NCBI GenBank assembly: GCA_014529385.2
Contig: CM043971.1
Span: 29,717,709-29,781,708, forward strand
DNA from: Adiantum capillus-veneris
Lineage: Eukaryota; Streptophyta; Polypodiopsida; Polypodiales; Pteridaceae
DNA: 64,000 nucleotides
Direction: 5' to 3'
Shown: positions 19,741 to 31,258 of the stretch, in pieces
Numbering within the stretch: the stretch's first letter is position 1
Layout of the letters: each line of letters begins with the position of its first letter
Position numbers and translations under genes: made by a program
Notes under the pieces: generated by a model
Seen by the model: the letters and a program-made list of their open reading frames with translations, nothing else
What the model was told of the DNA's origin: nothing
Database searches by the model: none

Positions 19741-20989
19741 AAGTGATGGAGGGTAGGTAGGATTAGTACGATAGGAGTGTTTTTGTTTTAGAGTTTAGTG
19801 ATTAGCAAAGTTCTTTCTTCCCACTGATGTGCCTCCTAGAGGTAATATTTGTGTTTTCTAGTGTGTACAAGAACGTGTTGTTGTTGTTGGGATTTGGACC
19901 TTCATGGAATCTTTCTCTCGTTCACTCTTCAAACCAAGCGCGATCATCAACACAAACAGGTGTTTCTTGCCCATTAGCATTGTCCCTTATCTTTTTTGCA
20001 TCTATGTTTGTCTGCTTTAATTGTGATTGGTAGCATAATATTCAGCGCATTTGCTTAGTACCAAACATTAAATTCAATGCAATTTTTTGTCATAATCACT
20101 TGTCTAGGTTTAAAAAGCAAGCAATCTGACTAAGCTAGTTTGACCAAGCTAGGCGTTAGAGATCTTCTCTTAATACCATGGGGAATGCCTTATTAATAAT
20201 CTATGGTTACTTAGGTTCTTAATACGATTTAGGCAGCATTGTGTGCAATGTACTAGGGCTTTCTAGTGGGCTTAGTCTCTATTGACCTTTAGCTTAAGTA
20301 TTATAAAGGGAGTTTACTAGTGTGATGAGCCTGGGGAGGGTAACAGTGTTATATGACCCCCAAAGTTACAAAATTAAAATGCTGAAAACGAACAAACAAA
20401 AAAATCAAAGTGCCACAATGTAAAATCTTAAGCTGGAAGAGAAATCTCAGCTTGATTTGGTACTCCACTCACATGTATCAGCTATGGTACTAGAGCCCTA
20501 GAGGTTCCCAGTGTGGGTTCTTTTCCTTGAAAAGCAACAAACCCAAGGCATACAAAATAAGCACACACATCAAAAGTAAATCAATGAGAAAAGACTTTTG
20601 GGGGGTCAAAGAAAAGGAAATAAGTCAGGTGATGATTTCATGAGAAATTCCTTTTATCGTAGCTTAACTACGAGGTCTTCTAGGTATAGCCTCTAGCCAG
20701 CCTTCGAACATGAAATACTTGGCTCTCGCGATTAAACAACTTAATTGACCAGAGAAAATTGAGAAGCTTGCCCATGATATTAATAGTTGATCTCTAGTGT
20801 CTTTCGATCGTTAAATTAGCAACCCTAGACTTGTTTAGTTTTTAACCTTTACAATTGTTATGTGTTGGATTATATTACAATTTAATGTTTATTGCTGACA
20901 AATGGTTTAAAATTCTGTTACCAATCAAATTATCTGTTTACAACTGCATATGCTTTTTAATTGTATATGAGAATGCAATTACTGTGCCA
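19741..20989. other. No gene recognised
   Basis: AT-rich sequence with only short ORFs and no known motif. I see no LTR, TSD or RNA gene here. Confidence 0.4.
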
Positions 20990-21680
20990 ATGTTGTTTGA
21001 CTTTGCGGACTGAAGAAGGCTAAGAACACTCATCTCAAAGGCTCTTCCACCTCGACAAACGAGCTTCAACTCGATAGCTTATGGGGATGGAATCTACATC
21101 AAGAAGGGGGGCACGTTAACCCTCACGCACATTCCTATCACCTACGATAGACACCGTATTATTTATTTGGTAGAGTCAGGTATTGGGCTTGTTGGTCCAA
21201 TAGGAAAAGGGTAAGAGTGATCGCCGATGAGAGGCGCACTCTAACAGGAACATTCAAGGGTTAGTTGGCTAAGTATGGGCGCCCAAGTGTGAATGGGGTG
21301 AGCTCATATAAAAGTCACCTAAACCTAAAAATAAGATATTCTCTCATTTGTGCAATTGAAGAGTGCTCTTGCTCCATCTCCATCTTCTTCTTCTTCATCT
21401 TCTTGTGTGTGTGTATGCGTGAGAGAGAGAGAGAGGGTGTGTGTGATCGAGCATTGCGATGACGGCATGGCGGCGGTGAAGCGGTTGAGTGCGGCGCAGC
21501 GGCGGCTCCTTCTTCTTCGCGGCAAGGAATCCTCCACAGAGGCGAGCGTAGGGTGGTGAGTGACACCCTTGCTCTCTTGAGTTTGCTAGATTAGTCTAGT
21601 TGTGTGCTTGGAGCCATTTGTGGCTCGCACACAGCGTATGGGCAAGTCCCTTGCATTGACACGTGCGAGAGACGCGCACA
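20990..21680 (+). mobile_element. 3' end of an LTR retrotransposon (internal tail, purine tract, LTR)
   Basis: The LTR runs from about 21114 (cgttaaccctcacg, TG changed to CG) to 21680 (gcgcaca). It aligns with the reverse complement of the 595-bp solo LTR at 57943-58537 through most of its length: cctacgatagac, gatcgccgatgagagg, gggcgcccaagtgtgaatg and aaggaatcctcca. The purine run aagaagggggg at 21101-21111 just before it is a polypurine tract, so this is a 3' LTR with ~120 bp of internal tail. A short (GA)n lies inside it. No 5' LTR or coding part is present. Confidence 0.75.
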
Positions 21681-21846
21681 CTTAAACCTACACACTTTCC
21701 TCTCCTAGCCATAGTGTGGTCTCTCCATTGCGACTCTCATCACCAAATTTTTAGCATCAAGAGTCGCTCATCAACCATACACATAATACATCACATGTTA
21801 CTTTGGTCCCATAGGTCATATTTGACCTTTGAGGACGATAATAAAA

Positions 21847-21907
21847 TCTATCTATCTATCTATCTCTCTCTCCACCCTTCAATTGGCAAAGTCCTCCAAC
21901 CACCTAT

Positions 21908-22000
<93 letters not shown>

Positions 22001-22007
22001 CTCCTCC
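21847..22007. repeat. TCTA/CT/CTC microsatellites
   Basis: A (TCTA)n start is followed by a long (CT)n from about 21908 to 21997 with one interruption, then (CTC)n. ORFs here are repeat artefacts. Confidence 0.95.
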
Positions 22008-22132
22008 TTTGCTACACATGCTCACACACCACCATGCCCATTCTCATGTGCACCACCAGTAGCCACCACAACCCCATAACACTCCTTTTTTGGCTCCAAT
22101 TGTTGCATGATGCCAATTCACGACTCAAACAC

Positions 22133-22183
22133 CACACACACACACACACACACTTTTGAATCTAGAGAAACCATACTACATTG

Positions 22184-22275
<92 letters not shown>
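22133..22275. repeat. CA and CT microsatellites
   Basis: (CA)n lies at 22133-22153 and (CT)n at about 22187-22275. Confidence 0.95.
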
Positions 22276-22277
<2 letters not shown>

Positions 22278-24425
22278 CTCAAACTTGCCGTCCTATAGAT
22301 CCCATCATCTCCAAAACCATCAAATCTTTGCACCTTTCAACTTACATTAATCCACCAGCTACATCTTGGTTACTTCCAAGCATCATCAAATCCTGTTTTT
22401 TGGTGTGCCGCAAGCAGCCGCATAAGTATTATTCATTAATGCCTATGCTACATCATTACATTTATGTCATTCTATTTCATGCTCAAATGCCAATCATTTT
22501 TGTCAAGCACCTACAATAGCAGGCAGAACTTGAGGATAATCAAACAATGGGATCAATTTGATTACTCTCGTGTCCAAATACCTTGCCCGTGCTACATCCT
22601 ACATTGAAAGCAACACATAAGCAACGATGATGGTAGACCTAATAGCAGAAGCTAACACAACAATTGACATGATGGCCAAAATCCCACAAGAGATGATGAT
22701 GGGGATCAGAGTAGTCATTATTGACTCGAGAGAAGATATGACATGACAAGGATACCATCACAAAGATGATGAATATACAAGGAATAGACTTTTGAACCAT
22801 TGTATCTCATTGTAACTGACATTGAAATTGTTGATTGTGCAAGTGTTTACATTTGATTTCAAGGATCATGCTCATCATTGTTATAAAGACAAGCCATCAT
22901 TGTTGACATTTGTTTACTCATGGCTATGCATAAACTCTTCATCATATCGCTCTCTTTGCCTCTTTTTTTTCTATAGGTTTTTCCAACATACTGTGTAATT
23001 ATTGTAGTTTTTAGCAGTTGACCAAAGGGTGTTCTCAGTTAAGCTCTAACATCCACCACACTTTCAGCAACGTAGAAACCTTGAGCAAGGATTCAAAATT
23101 AAACAATATTATCGGGTACCGAGAAAGGCAAATAATTTTACAACTATCTCAGATAGCGTATGCTGCAATTCTAGCAAGATCTTCTTGACCCTTCCATAGT
23201 ATCATTTTAATTATAAAAAATGATTTTATTAGGGCATGATTTTTATGATGTTTTTTTAACGAGTATGCAACACGATATACAAAAATATTTTGCTCATTTT
23301 AACAACCTTATCATCATTATATTTAAAGATACTTGATGCTTTTAATTAGGACAAGTAGAGAATGCTATTTGATCATATCTGCAAACCTTCCTCTTACAAG
23401 CTCGTCCTTGTGACCGCTTTGGAAATTCCTAATTGATGGGAAGCTATCCCACATGAATTTTGTATGACTCATCCATAGATTGATGTTCTCAAATGTTATG
23501 AAGGCATTTGTACAACATATGATTTTTGGCATTTACAAGTTTGTGGAGATTTTCATGCTTTTGTTCTGTTTAAATGACTCATTGTTATATTTCTTTTAGG
23601 TGTTAATTACATTCAAAGAAAAGGTTAACATCATTATCTTTATTTCGTTTACACAAATTTTACATACAGTTGCGTAAACTTAATCAAATGATTTTGATGA
23701 TGGTCTTCATTTTTCCTAACTTTTTTAAAGTCTAATGATTCACAAGAGCGGTTAGGTAAGTTCTCTCCTCATTTTAGATTCTTTTATTTTTGCAAATTCA
23801 TAGAGAAAAATCCAATGATAATACACTAACAACAAGATTTTAAGTTTAGGGTAGCATCTTTGCTTGCTACATAGTAAATGTTTTGTCTTTTATGCCTTGC
23901 TTAGTCCATTGTTCACGTGCACAGATTTGCCGATTTAGGTAGTGTCTAAATGCTCATCCTGGTGTAGATTTGTCAAATTTGGCAACATCAAGTATCCATG
24001 TAGATTTGCTAGTGTAAATAGCACACCAACAAACAATAGATTCGCTACTTTAAATGGTATCAAAGAAAATTCACCAGTTTAGGCAACATAAATGCAAATT
24101 CATTGACTTAGGCACACGCCCAATCGGTGTGGATTTGTCGATTTAGGCAACAATGATCACAAAATCATGTTATAATGGTTGGCCACCGTTGTTAACCCGG
24201 GTATATCATGGAAGAGATTTGGACTTGGATTTGGATTTTGTTTGTGATCATGCAGTGTCAACAATGTTTATTGAATTGGACTTGCAAATAGTGGGAATTG
24301 ATTATTGAATGATGAATATGACTTGAATTTGGATTTGAATTGTGATCATGCAATGTCAACAATGTTTATTGAATTGGACTTGGAATTAATAGGAATTTAT
24401 TATTGAGTGATGACTATGACAGATC
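22276..24425. other. AT-rich stretch without a recognised gene
   Basis: No supported gene. At about 23930-24170 the phrase gatttgtcgatttaggcaac recurs in degenerate form several times. At 24243-24321 and 24341-24421 a ~98-bp unit is tandemly duplicated, sharing tgtgatcatgca-tgtcaac and tttattgaattggactt. Confidence 0.5.
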
Positions 24426-26196
24426 ATATTCGGAGATGGCCTATGAACTTTGAGAGTAGCGGAATTAGGAAATTAGGTGAAGCACTTTTGTGAAATTACT
24501 TTGTGAGCACAGCGGGTGAACTTAATTGATGGTAGCAACATAAACATGGTACTTAGTTAACTTGACATGAACAATACTTTTGCAAGAGATAGAGTTTAGA
24601 GAACATGACAATAGTTGAGGACTCGATTCATACAGATCCGGTCCCCCCTCCAATAGGCATTTGTATTATAGTTTCTCCCATCAAGAGAGACTTGGTACAG
24701 TACAATCTTTGTGTTCCTTGTGACCTAGGTGATGCACTGAAGATGGAAAGCTTCATGGATCACAAGCATAACATAAACTTTGTAGAAAGCATTAACTATC
24801 CCAAGCCTCAGTTCCAAGGCCGTAAATCCCTTTGAAGGTGGAGAGAGCTAGCGGGGAATGAGGGTAGGGAAGAGGAAGAAGCAACATTCCATATGAGAAA
24901 GAAATAGTTCCTCACTTATCATCACTCTTCTTGCTAGCATACATAATAGCATAGTAATGAAGATGGCAAGCTTAAGCATTGAAGGATGGCTCTTGGTTGG
25001 ATTTGCATTCCATAGCCAAGAGTGTTGGTGTAGGATCTCACTTCTCACAAGCTTGGAGAAGGAGGTGGAGTTCCTCTACTTTCACCAAGTAAGAATGAAT
25101 CCACAAAATGAGTGTGCGTGTGTGTGGTGTATATCCCCCCAGCACCCCCCTTGCTTGCTTGGGGTGAGTTGTAGCTTTTACACATGTTTCAAGCTCATTG
25201 GACCCCTCTCCCCCCTAGCCAATCACATGCAGCACGCATTCAAGTACATGGGTAATCTTTGGACAAGTGTCCTCCTTACTCCTTAGAGAGAGAGAGAGAG
25301 CTTGAAAATATCTAAATATTTGTTGGGTGGAACTAGAAGCTCATTGGACCCCTCTTTAGCCCAATCAATAGCATTCATGCACACCATGTGGTTAAGCATA
25401 GGGAGAGTCTGACATGCGTCCCATGTGCCCTTTGAGAAAAGGGGTGCCCTTTGGGTGAGTAGAAGGTCAAGTCAAAGATTCCCCTAACTTGGGGGCTTTC
25501 ATGCATAGGAAGCTTCTCAAGCACCTTCCTCATTAAGTTTGTAGGGTCTCTTTTTGACTCAAGCACCTTACCCCCCATGCATGGGAAGCTTCTCAAGCAC
25601 TTCCTCATTAAGTATGACAAGCACCTCACGTACCTTAGTCATCAAGCATGACAAGCACCTCAAGCATCTTAGTCATCAAGCACGCACCTTAGTCATTAAG
25701 CATGACAAGCACCTCAAGCACCTTAGTCATCAAGCACGCACCTTAGTCATCAAGAACGACAAGCACCTCAAGCTTAGGTCGGGTTCCCACCTCAAGCTCA
25801 GCCCTAGCTTGTTGCCTAAGGTCAAAGGACTTATAACACTAACCATTGGAGGTCTTTAATGAAGCTAACCCTAAGGTCTTTTAAGCTCCATTAGATGCAT
25901 GTTTCTCTTTGATAGACTACCTCCTTTTGGACCCCTTTTGATATGTAACCATCTCTCCTCTTGGTCCCCTATTGAGGTAAGTCTAGAATCACTTATTGCA
26001 CATTGCTCTTTGATAGACCATCTCCTTTTGGACCCCTACTGAGATGCAACCATCTCTCCTTTTGGTCCCGTGTTGAGATAGGTCTAGAAGCTCATGTCTT
26101 TATTCTAACTCTTGTTCCCATTTATTCTCCCACATTAAATGATCAGTTTATTATGAGAAAATCATTTGGTATAGTTAGATATTATATTTTATGACA
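24426..26196 (-). repeat. Gypsy copy 1, 3' LTR
   Basis: On the plus strand it ends ...ttttatgaca at 26196, next to the purine tract. It holds a minisatellite of ~34-51-bp units (cttagtcatcaagca, gacaagcacctcaag) at about 25590-25775, with more repeats than the other LTR, and a (GA)n at 25286-25302. Confidence 0.85.
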
Positions 26197-26210
26197 TTAC
26201 CTCTCTCTTG
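26197..26210 (-). promoter_or_regulatory. Gypsy copy 1 polypurine tract
   Basis: ttacctctctcttg reads caagagagaggtaa on the element strand, identical to the tract of copy 2 at 46219-46232. Confidence 0.85.
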
Positions 26211-26559
26211 AAATCATAGTCGTCCTCGACTATGAGGTTGAGAAGATAAAGCCTAGTCATTAGTCTATTTTTCTTAGCGGATAGAGGATCCCTTTTTACC
26301 CTACAACATCATTCCAAGATGGATGACTAGTCCATTTGGTGCTTGGGAGACGTAGCTGCCACAAGCATGTTTGCTCTTTAGTCCATATCATACTTCCAAA
26401 GTAGAGTGACAAGTTCTACTTGGTGTTTGGGAGACGTCATCACCACAAACATGATTCTAAGCATGCATACTATTTAAATTTGTGCACAATAAAAAGAGAA
26501 CTAGTCTTATAAGACAAAAATATTTTTCATTTAAAATGCATTTTCATATGCTTATTTTT

Positions 26560-27240
26560 GGAAGCATTGACAAGGTTCATATTATCCTTAAGCTACGTTC
26601 TTTGCATCGATCTAACATCTTTAAAAGAATAATTCTTAAACTTAATAAGATATCGTCAGATAATCTTACCGTTTCTTAATACCTTGTCTTCATGTCATAG
26701 GATGGACTCAAATTGAAGTACTTGATCTCCAATGTTTGGAGGGTCTGCAACCATCTTTCCTTTTGATGGCGCTCCTTTGTAAGGCTTACATAGGCTCTCA
26801 TGGAAAACATGGTGCATGAGCCAATGGTTGGGACAACTTTAATTGATAAGCCATCTCATTGATTGGCTTAAGAATTTAAAAAGGAACATAGTATCTTTTT
26901 GCTATTTTAGCATAATACTCTTGGTGGCCCATAGGATTCTTGCCCGTAGTATGCCTTAGATGAGCCTTGAAAAACTTTAGCAAGACCCAATCATTTTACT
27001 TAAAGGTTGCTTATTAGCAGCATCCCTTTTTGCCTTTGCTTTGAGATAGATATAACCTCTTTAATCTTTGGAAAAGATTCTTGTGAATTTTGGCTATATT
27101 CACTAGTAGCAAAGATCTTCCCATGTACTTTAAGTAGTAAGGGACTTTTGGATCTTCCCTCTTTAACTTCGAAAGGTGCTTTCCCCATAGAAGTATGTAC
27201 AATGTCATTGTACACATACTCTATAAGAGGTAGGTTTCTC
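26560..27240 (-). pseudogene. Gypsy copy 1 integrase C-terminus and chromodomain remnant
   Basis: 27000-27215 encodes M-G-K-A-P-F-E-V and then S-P-L-L-L-K-V-H-G-K, the segment after the integrase core. Further on the minus strand, the region near 26640-26700 corresponds to the part of copy 3 encoding R-R-Y-L-I-K-x-K-N-Y-P-F-x-D-A-x-W, a chromodomain-type signature. Chromodomains tether chromoviral integrases to modified histones. Multiple stops make this non-functional. Confidence 0.65.
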
Positions 27241-27390
27241 TCTTATTGAGAACGTTGATCTACTTCCATGACACAGGCTTTTAGTAGATCAAGAATCGTT
27301 AGATTAGTTATTTCACGTTGGTCATCCGTTTGTGGATGATAGGCCAAAAGAGAAATTTAATCTACTTCCTAGATTCTCAAAGAGACCCTT

Positions 27391-27660
27391 CTAGAAATTA
27401 CTGGTCATTCTAGGATCTTTGTCCAACACTATGGATGTTGGAAAGCCATGATAATTGAAAATTTGAGATCTAAAGAGGGTTGCCATTTGATGTGCCTTAG
27501 TAGTCTTTTTGACAGGCATAGAGTGTGTTTTCTTGTTAAGCCTGTCGACTGAAACAATCCAAGTTGCTTCCCTCGATCCAATTTCAACTTTTGGTATACC
27601 ACGCATTTTGAAACATACTCTTGTATGCTTACTTTTCATGATAGACCAACATAAATACAT
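27391..27660 (-). pseudogene. Gypsy copy 1 integrase core fragment
   Basis: An 89-codon fragment with V-D-R-L-N-K-K-T-H, K-A-H-Q-M-A-T-L-F and I-V-L-D-K-D-P-R-M, the second catalytic Asp region of gypsy integrases. The first Asp region is scrambled. Confidence 0.8.
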
Positions 27661-27803
27661 TTCTACTCCTCAAAGAGTAGACTATGGAATCCCTCTTTCC
27701 CCGCATAAGGAGGATTCATACATGCCTTTCTTATTGTATGGGTGATTAACACATAGCCTATTGCCATTTGGAAGATAACCATCCTTCAAGGTGAATGGTT
27801 TTT

Positions 27804-28364
27804 TTAATTCCCTATTGCAAAGGCTGTAATTACGTACTTAAAGTCTCGGTCAGTAGCATACTCATCTATCATAAAAGATAGATCATTGTGAGTTGCTATA
27901 GACACCACATTTACCCTTGGTCGTTGTGAAATTGCATCGACCACTTGATTGTGCTTGTTAGCAATGTGAGCAATATGAAATTTAAATTGAACAAGAAAAT
28001 TTGCCCACCTCATTTGTTTGTTGGAGATCTTGGTTTGCATCGTGACGTTCTTGAGGCTTTATGACCCATTTGTAGGATGAATGGAGTCCCCAAGAGATAG
28101 TGTTTCCACGTGTTTAGGGCATATAGAATAGCTATTAGCTCTTTTGCCCATTACTCACTTATCGAAGTGGAGTCTTTGACTCTCATATGCTATGGCATGC
28201 CCTTCTTGAAACAAAATAGCTCGAAGGCAATCACCACAAGCATCACATTGGACCTCAAATGTCATTGAGAGATCTAATAGTGTGAGCATAAGTTGAGAGA
28301 TAAGACTCTGCTTAAGCTTCTTTAAAAGCTTCTTGCACTTTTGTAGTCCATGAATATTTAACAT
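27804..28364 (-). pseudogene. Gypsy copy 1 RNase H and integrase linker
   Basis: 28155-28364 has F-E-V-Q-C-D-A-C-G-D-C-L and L-F-Q-E-G-H-A-I-A-Y-E-S, the start of gypsy RNase H. 27804-28040 has M-R-W-A-N-F-L, H-I-A-H-I-A-N-K-H-N-Q-V-V-D-A, the link to integrase. The middle of RNase H is damaged. Confidence 0.8.
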
Positions 28365-28378
28365 TCTTTTTTGTTAAG

Positions 28379-29000
28379 TCATGTAATGGGCTTGCTATTA
28401 GCGATATTTTTTATTATATAAATGAAGCATCTATAGTATGCACACATACCTATGAAGCTTCGTACCTCCTGTAGATTCCTTGGATTAGGCCATTCTTTTA
28501 TTATGTCTAACTTTGTTGCATCCATATGGGTTCCATATTTAGAGATAATGTGACCTAAATATTGAATCTCTTGTAGGAAAAATTCTCTTTTCTTTTTATC
28601 AATGAAAAGCTTATTCTCTCTCACAACTTATAAGACTACCTGGAGGTGTCGCTTTACTCCTCAAGAGAATTTGAGTGGCCTGAAGATTTTTGTCCATCAT
28701 GAGTTTGAATGCGGCTGGAGCATTTGTCAGGCCAAAACTTGTAACTTATCAAATAGATCTTCTACCCACGGCACGGGAAATCTCTTTTGATAGTGCTCTT
28801 ATTTAGCGCTCTATAGTTGACACACATGTGATATGTGTCGTCTTTCTTTTACACTACAAGCAATGGTGAACAAAATGGAGAGGAGCTAGACCTCACCATC
28901 CCTTTTTCCACCAAGTCATGCACTTGCCTCATGATCTCCTCATGTTGAGCTTGTGAAACTCGATAAGGAGGCTTGTTAGGCGGTGAGCTTCTTGGTAGGA
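28379..29000 (-). pseudogene. Gypsy copy 1 reverse transcriptase with catalytic motifs deleted
   Basis: The minus strand reads K-P-P-Y-R, V-E-K-G-M-V-R-S-S-S-S-P-F and V-E-D-L-F-D-K-L-Q, then jumps at about 28738-28741 to the F-G-L-T-x-A-P region. The ~125 bases that encode motif A (R-I-D-L-K-G-G in copy 2) are absent. A second gap near 28670-28690 removes the F-D-D of motif C. The RT thumb follows at 28379-28624 (E-I-Q-Y-L-G-H-I-I-S, F-I-G-M-C-A-Y-Y-R). Copy 3 has the same two gaps. No RT activity is possible. Confidence 0.85.
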
Positions 29001-29118
29001 GATCAATTGTTCATTCATCATCCCTCATTTTAGAGGTATCTCACTAGGGATGTCATCAATGAAAACATCTTGGAATCCATTTAGGAAATTAGACAACTCT
29101 AATTCCTCTTGATTCCCT

Positions 29119-29470
29119 TTATTGCAGGGATATGGTGTTCCCCAACTTATTAGCATCTATGTACATGCTCTTTTCCCTATAGGTGAAGTAGATTCTCCTT
29201 TCAAGGAACTTCATGTTGGAAGCCATGCGGTTAAACCATGGTGCCCCAACGATAACATTCTCATGTTTGAGAGGGGAGATGAATAAATCCTCTTTGTCCA
29301 CATAGCTTTGGACAGAAGCCTCAATTTTCCAATTAAGGGAGTAACTGAGATGTCTTGTCCCTTGATAGATCCATTGGCTTTTAATGTATCTCTCATCTCA
29401 TGGGTTTGTATGCCTAGCTTGGTGGTCAACTCCGTGGATATGAAGTTGTGAGTTCAACTAGGGTCAAACA
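29119..29470 (-). pseudogene. Gypsy copy 1 protease fragment
   Basis: L-G-I-Q-T-H-E-M, then V-T-P-L-I-G-K-L-R-L, and M-D-K-E-D-L-F-I-S-P-L-K-H correspond to the intact protease of copy 2 (D-P-G-S-T-H at 43033). The aspartate loop near 29450 is out of frame. Confidence 0.75.
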
Positions 29471-29501
29471 AAATAAAGGCATCATTCTCTTACATCTTTC
29501 C

Positions 29502-30924
29502 CTAAGCATAGGAAAGGAGAGATCCTTGGCAATGAGTATCCTCTTTTGGAGCTTCAAACATGGAGGCTCTAGGAGTTTCATTGCGGGTAATTCTCTTGGG
29601 GCAAGGACGATAACCATGGCCTTGCTTCCCACACTTAAAACATTTGTGGTCCTTACAAAAAGCTTCTAGCTCTTTAGGAGAGAGTTTATATTTACCTTTA
29701 AACTCCCTTCTCGTTGGACCGATTGTTGTTGCTTTTGGAATAGCCTTGGTAAGAATTTTGAGCATTGGTGTTTCTTTTGGCATCACTTTTGTCTTTATTT
29801 TCCATGGGCTTGACATTCTGTCTAGCCCCTTTGTTGGAAATTGATGCACAAAGCAACCATGGTGTGGTGGATTACTTCGGTGATAGAACCAGGCCGTTGA
29901 GAGTTGATATACTCGGCCATCTCTTTGGGTAATTCCACATAAAATTGTTGCTTTTGCTCGACGAAGTCTATCTTTTGAAAGGCAATAGCCTTGAGATATA
30001 AATCCCAAAACTTGTCCACATATTTGTGGATAGACTCATGAGAGAGAATCTTTAAACTTCACCATTTGGGAAACACTTTGTCCTTTGCATCACTTGCAAG
30101 GAATTGCTTCATGATGGAAACTTGTAGAGTTTTCCATGTCTTTGGGGCTTTGCCGTTTCCACGAAGGCTAGCCCACCATTGACGAGCCGATTTTTGGAAG
30201 TGCATTGCTACATGGTGTAGCTTGGAGGACTCCGTGAAGCCCTCGTCTCCAAAGGCTGCATCAAATTGTTGGATGAAGGCCAATACTTTGTCGGTAGCAC
30301 CAAAGGTGCCATCATAGGTGAGAAAAGAGATAATCTTTCCTCCCTCTTTGAACTTCTTTAGCTTTTGTGACCTTCGCCATGCAGGGTAAGATTTGTCCTC
30401 CCCTCTTGTAATCTCTAGGAGAATATCCATAGCTTTCATCGGTAGAGGAGGAAGGTGAAGAAGAAGGAGAAGAGGGTGACCTCTTTCTTGCCCTTTTCTT
30501 CCTTTGTTTCCTCTCTTCCCTTTTGGAGTGACAAGGAGAAGGACTATGGGTTAACCATTTCCTCTTGGGAGGAGTTGGCGATCGTTCAGTCAGCCTTCTT
30601 CGTGGAGCCACATCTTTGGAGGAATTTAGGAATTCATTATTTTCTTGATCTTTGGATTCCTCCTCTCGTATGGGAGAGAGTCTTCTTTTGGGGGTCTCAT
30701 CAAGAGGCCTCCTAAGGTCTCTCTCCTCTTGGAGAAAGAAAGAAAATCCCATAAGCACGAAGTTGTTGAGTAACTTCGGCTTGCAAAGCGGGGTTGCCCA
30801 TAGCTTGTTGCAACCTAGTGACAAGATAATTAACAAACATGGGAGCATCATCATTAGCACCTTCATGTGCCAAATCAAAGTTATCATCAATGTTCATTCT
30901 ACTCTCTTGGTTATTGTCAGCCAT
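29502..30924 (-). pseudogene. Gypsy copy 1 Gag
   Basis: The start at 30924 gives M-A-D-N-N-Q-E-S, shared with copies 2, 3 and 4. An N-terminal helix region (L-V-T-R-L-Q-Q-A-M-G-N-P), a Ser/Arg/Lys-rich stretch, the Gag core (F-I-Q-Q-F-D-A-A-F-G-D, S-A-R-Q-W-W-A-S-L-R) and a zinc knuckle at 29601-29642 (C-F-K-C-G-K-Q-G-H-G-Y-R-P-C) follow. Frames change at several points (near 30800, 30400, 30050). The S/R-rich part resembles RS-domain composition and may bind RNA. Confidence 0.8.
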
Positions 30925-31245
30925 GTTAATTAAACTTATGTGTTTACTTAGTGTATGCTTTGGCACTTCGAAACCTTACTTGCTACTCCTCTTAGCCTTT
31001 GAAAATAAGCCTTAAGTATCTACACCCATGGCTCGAATTGGTTAATTATAGAGAGTAGTGGAGTGAGTCTTGCAACTCCATTATTAAAACCAAAGCTCCC
31101 GAGGTGTGCACCAGATCCCACATAGTGGGCTCAACAAAACCGATAATAGATCCCGGTCCCACTTACCCTAATATAATTAACAAAATCAACCATTAATAGG
31201 CTACTTAAGGACCTCTCTTCTTAAGCAAGAAAAGAGAAACCAAAT

Positions 31246-31257
31246 GCTCTTATACCA
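31246..31257 (-). promoter_or_regulatory. Gypsy copy 1 primer-binding site
   Basis: gctcttatacca reads TGGTATAAGAGC on the element strand, one base away from the tRNA-Met site, and sits one base inside the LTR. Confidence 0.85.
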
Positions 31258-31258
31258 A

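Noticed and set aside
21850-22350. Ser/Leu-rich or Arg/Glu-rich ORFs of 70-138 codons
   Set aside because: They are translations of (CT)n/(GA)n microsatellites, open only because the dinucleotide repeat has no stop codon.
24605-24835. 76-codon ORF in the gypsy LTR, and its relatives at 40573-40791
   Set aside because: Lies inside LTR sequence in opposite orientations in different copies, so it is not a gene.
25590-25775. CRISPR-like spaced repeats (cttagtcatcaagca...)
   Set aside because: Units overlap, vary in length and lie in a plant LTR. This is a minisatellite.
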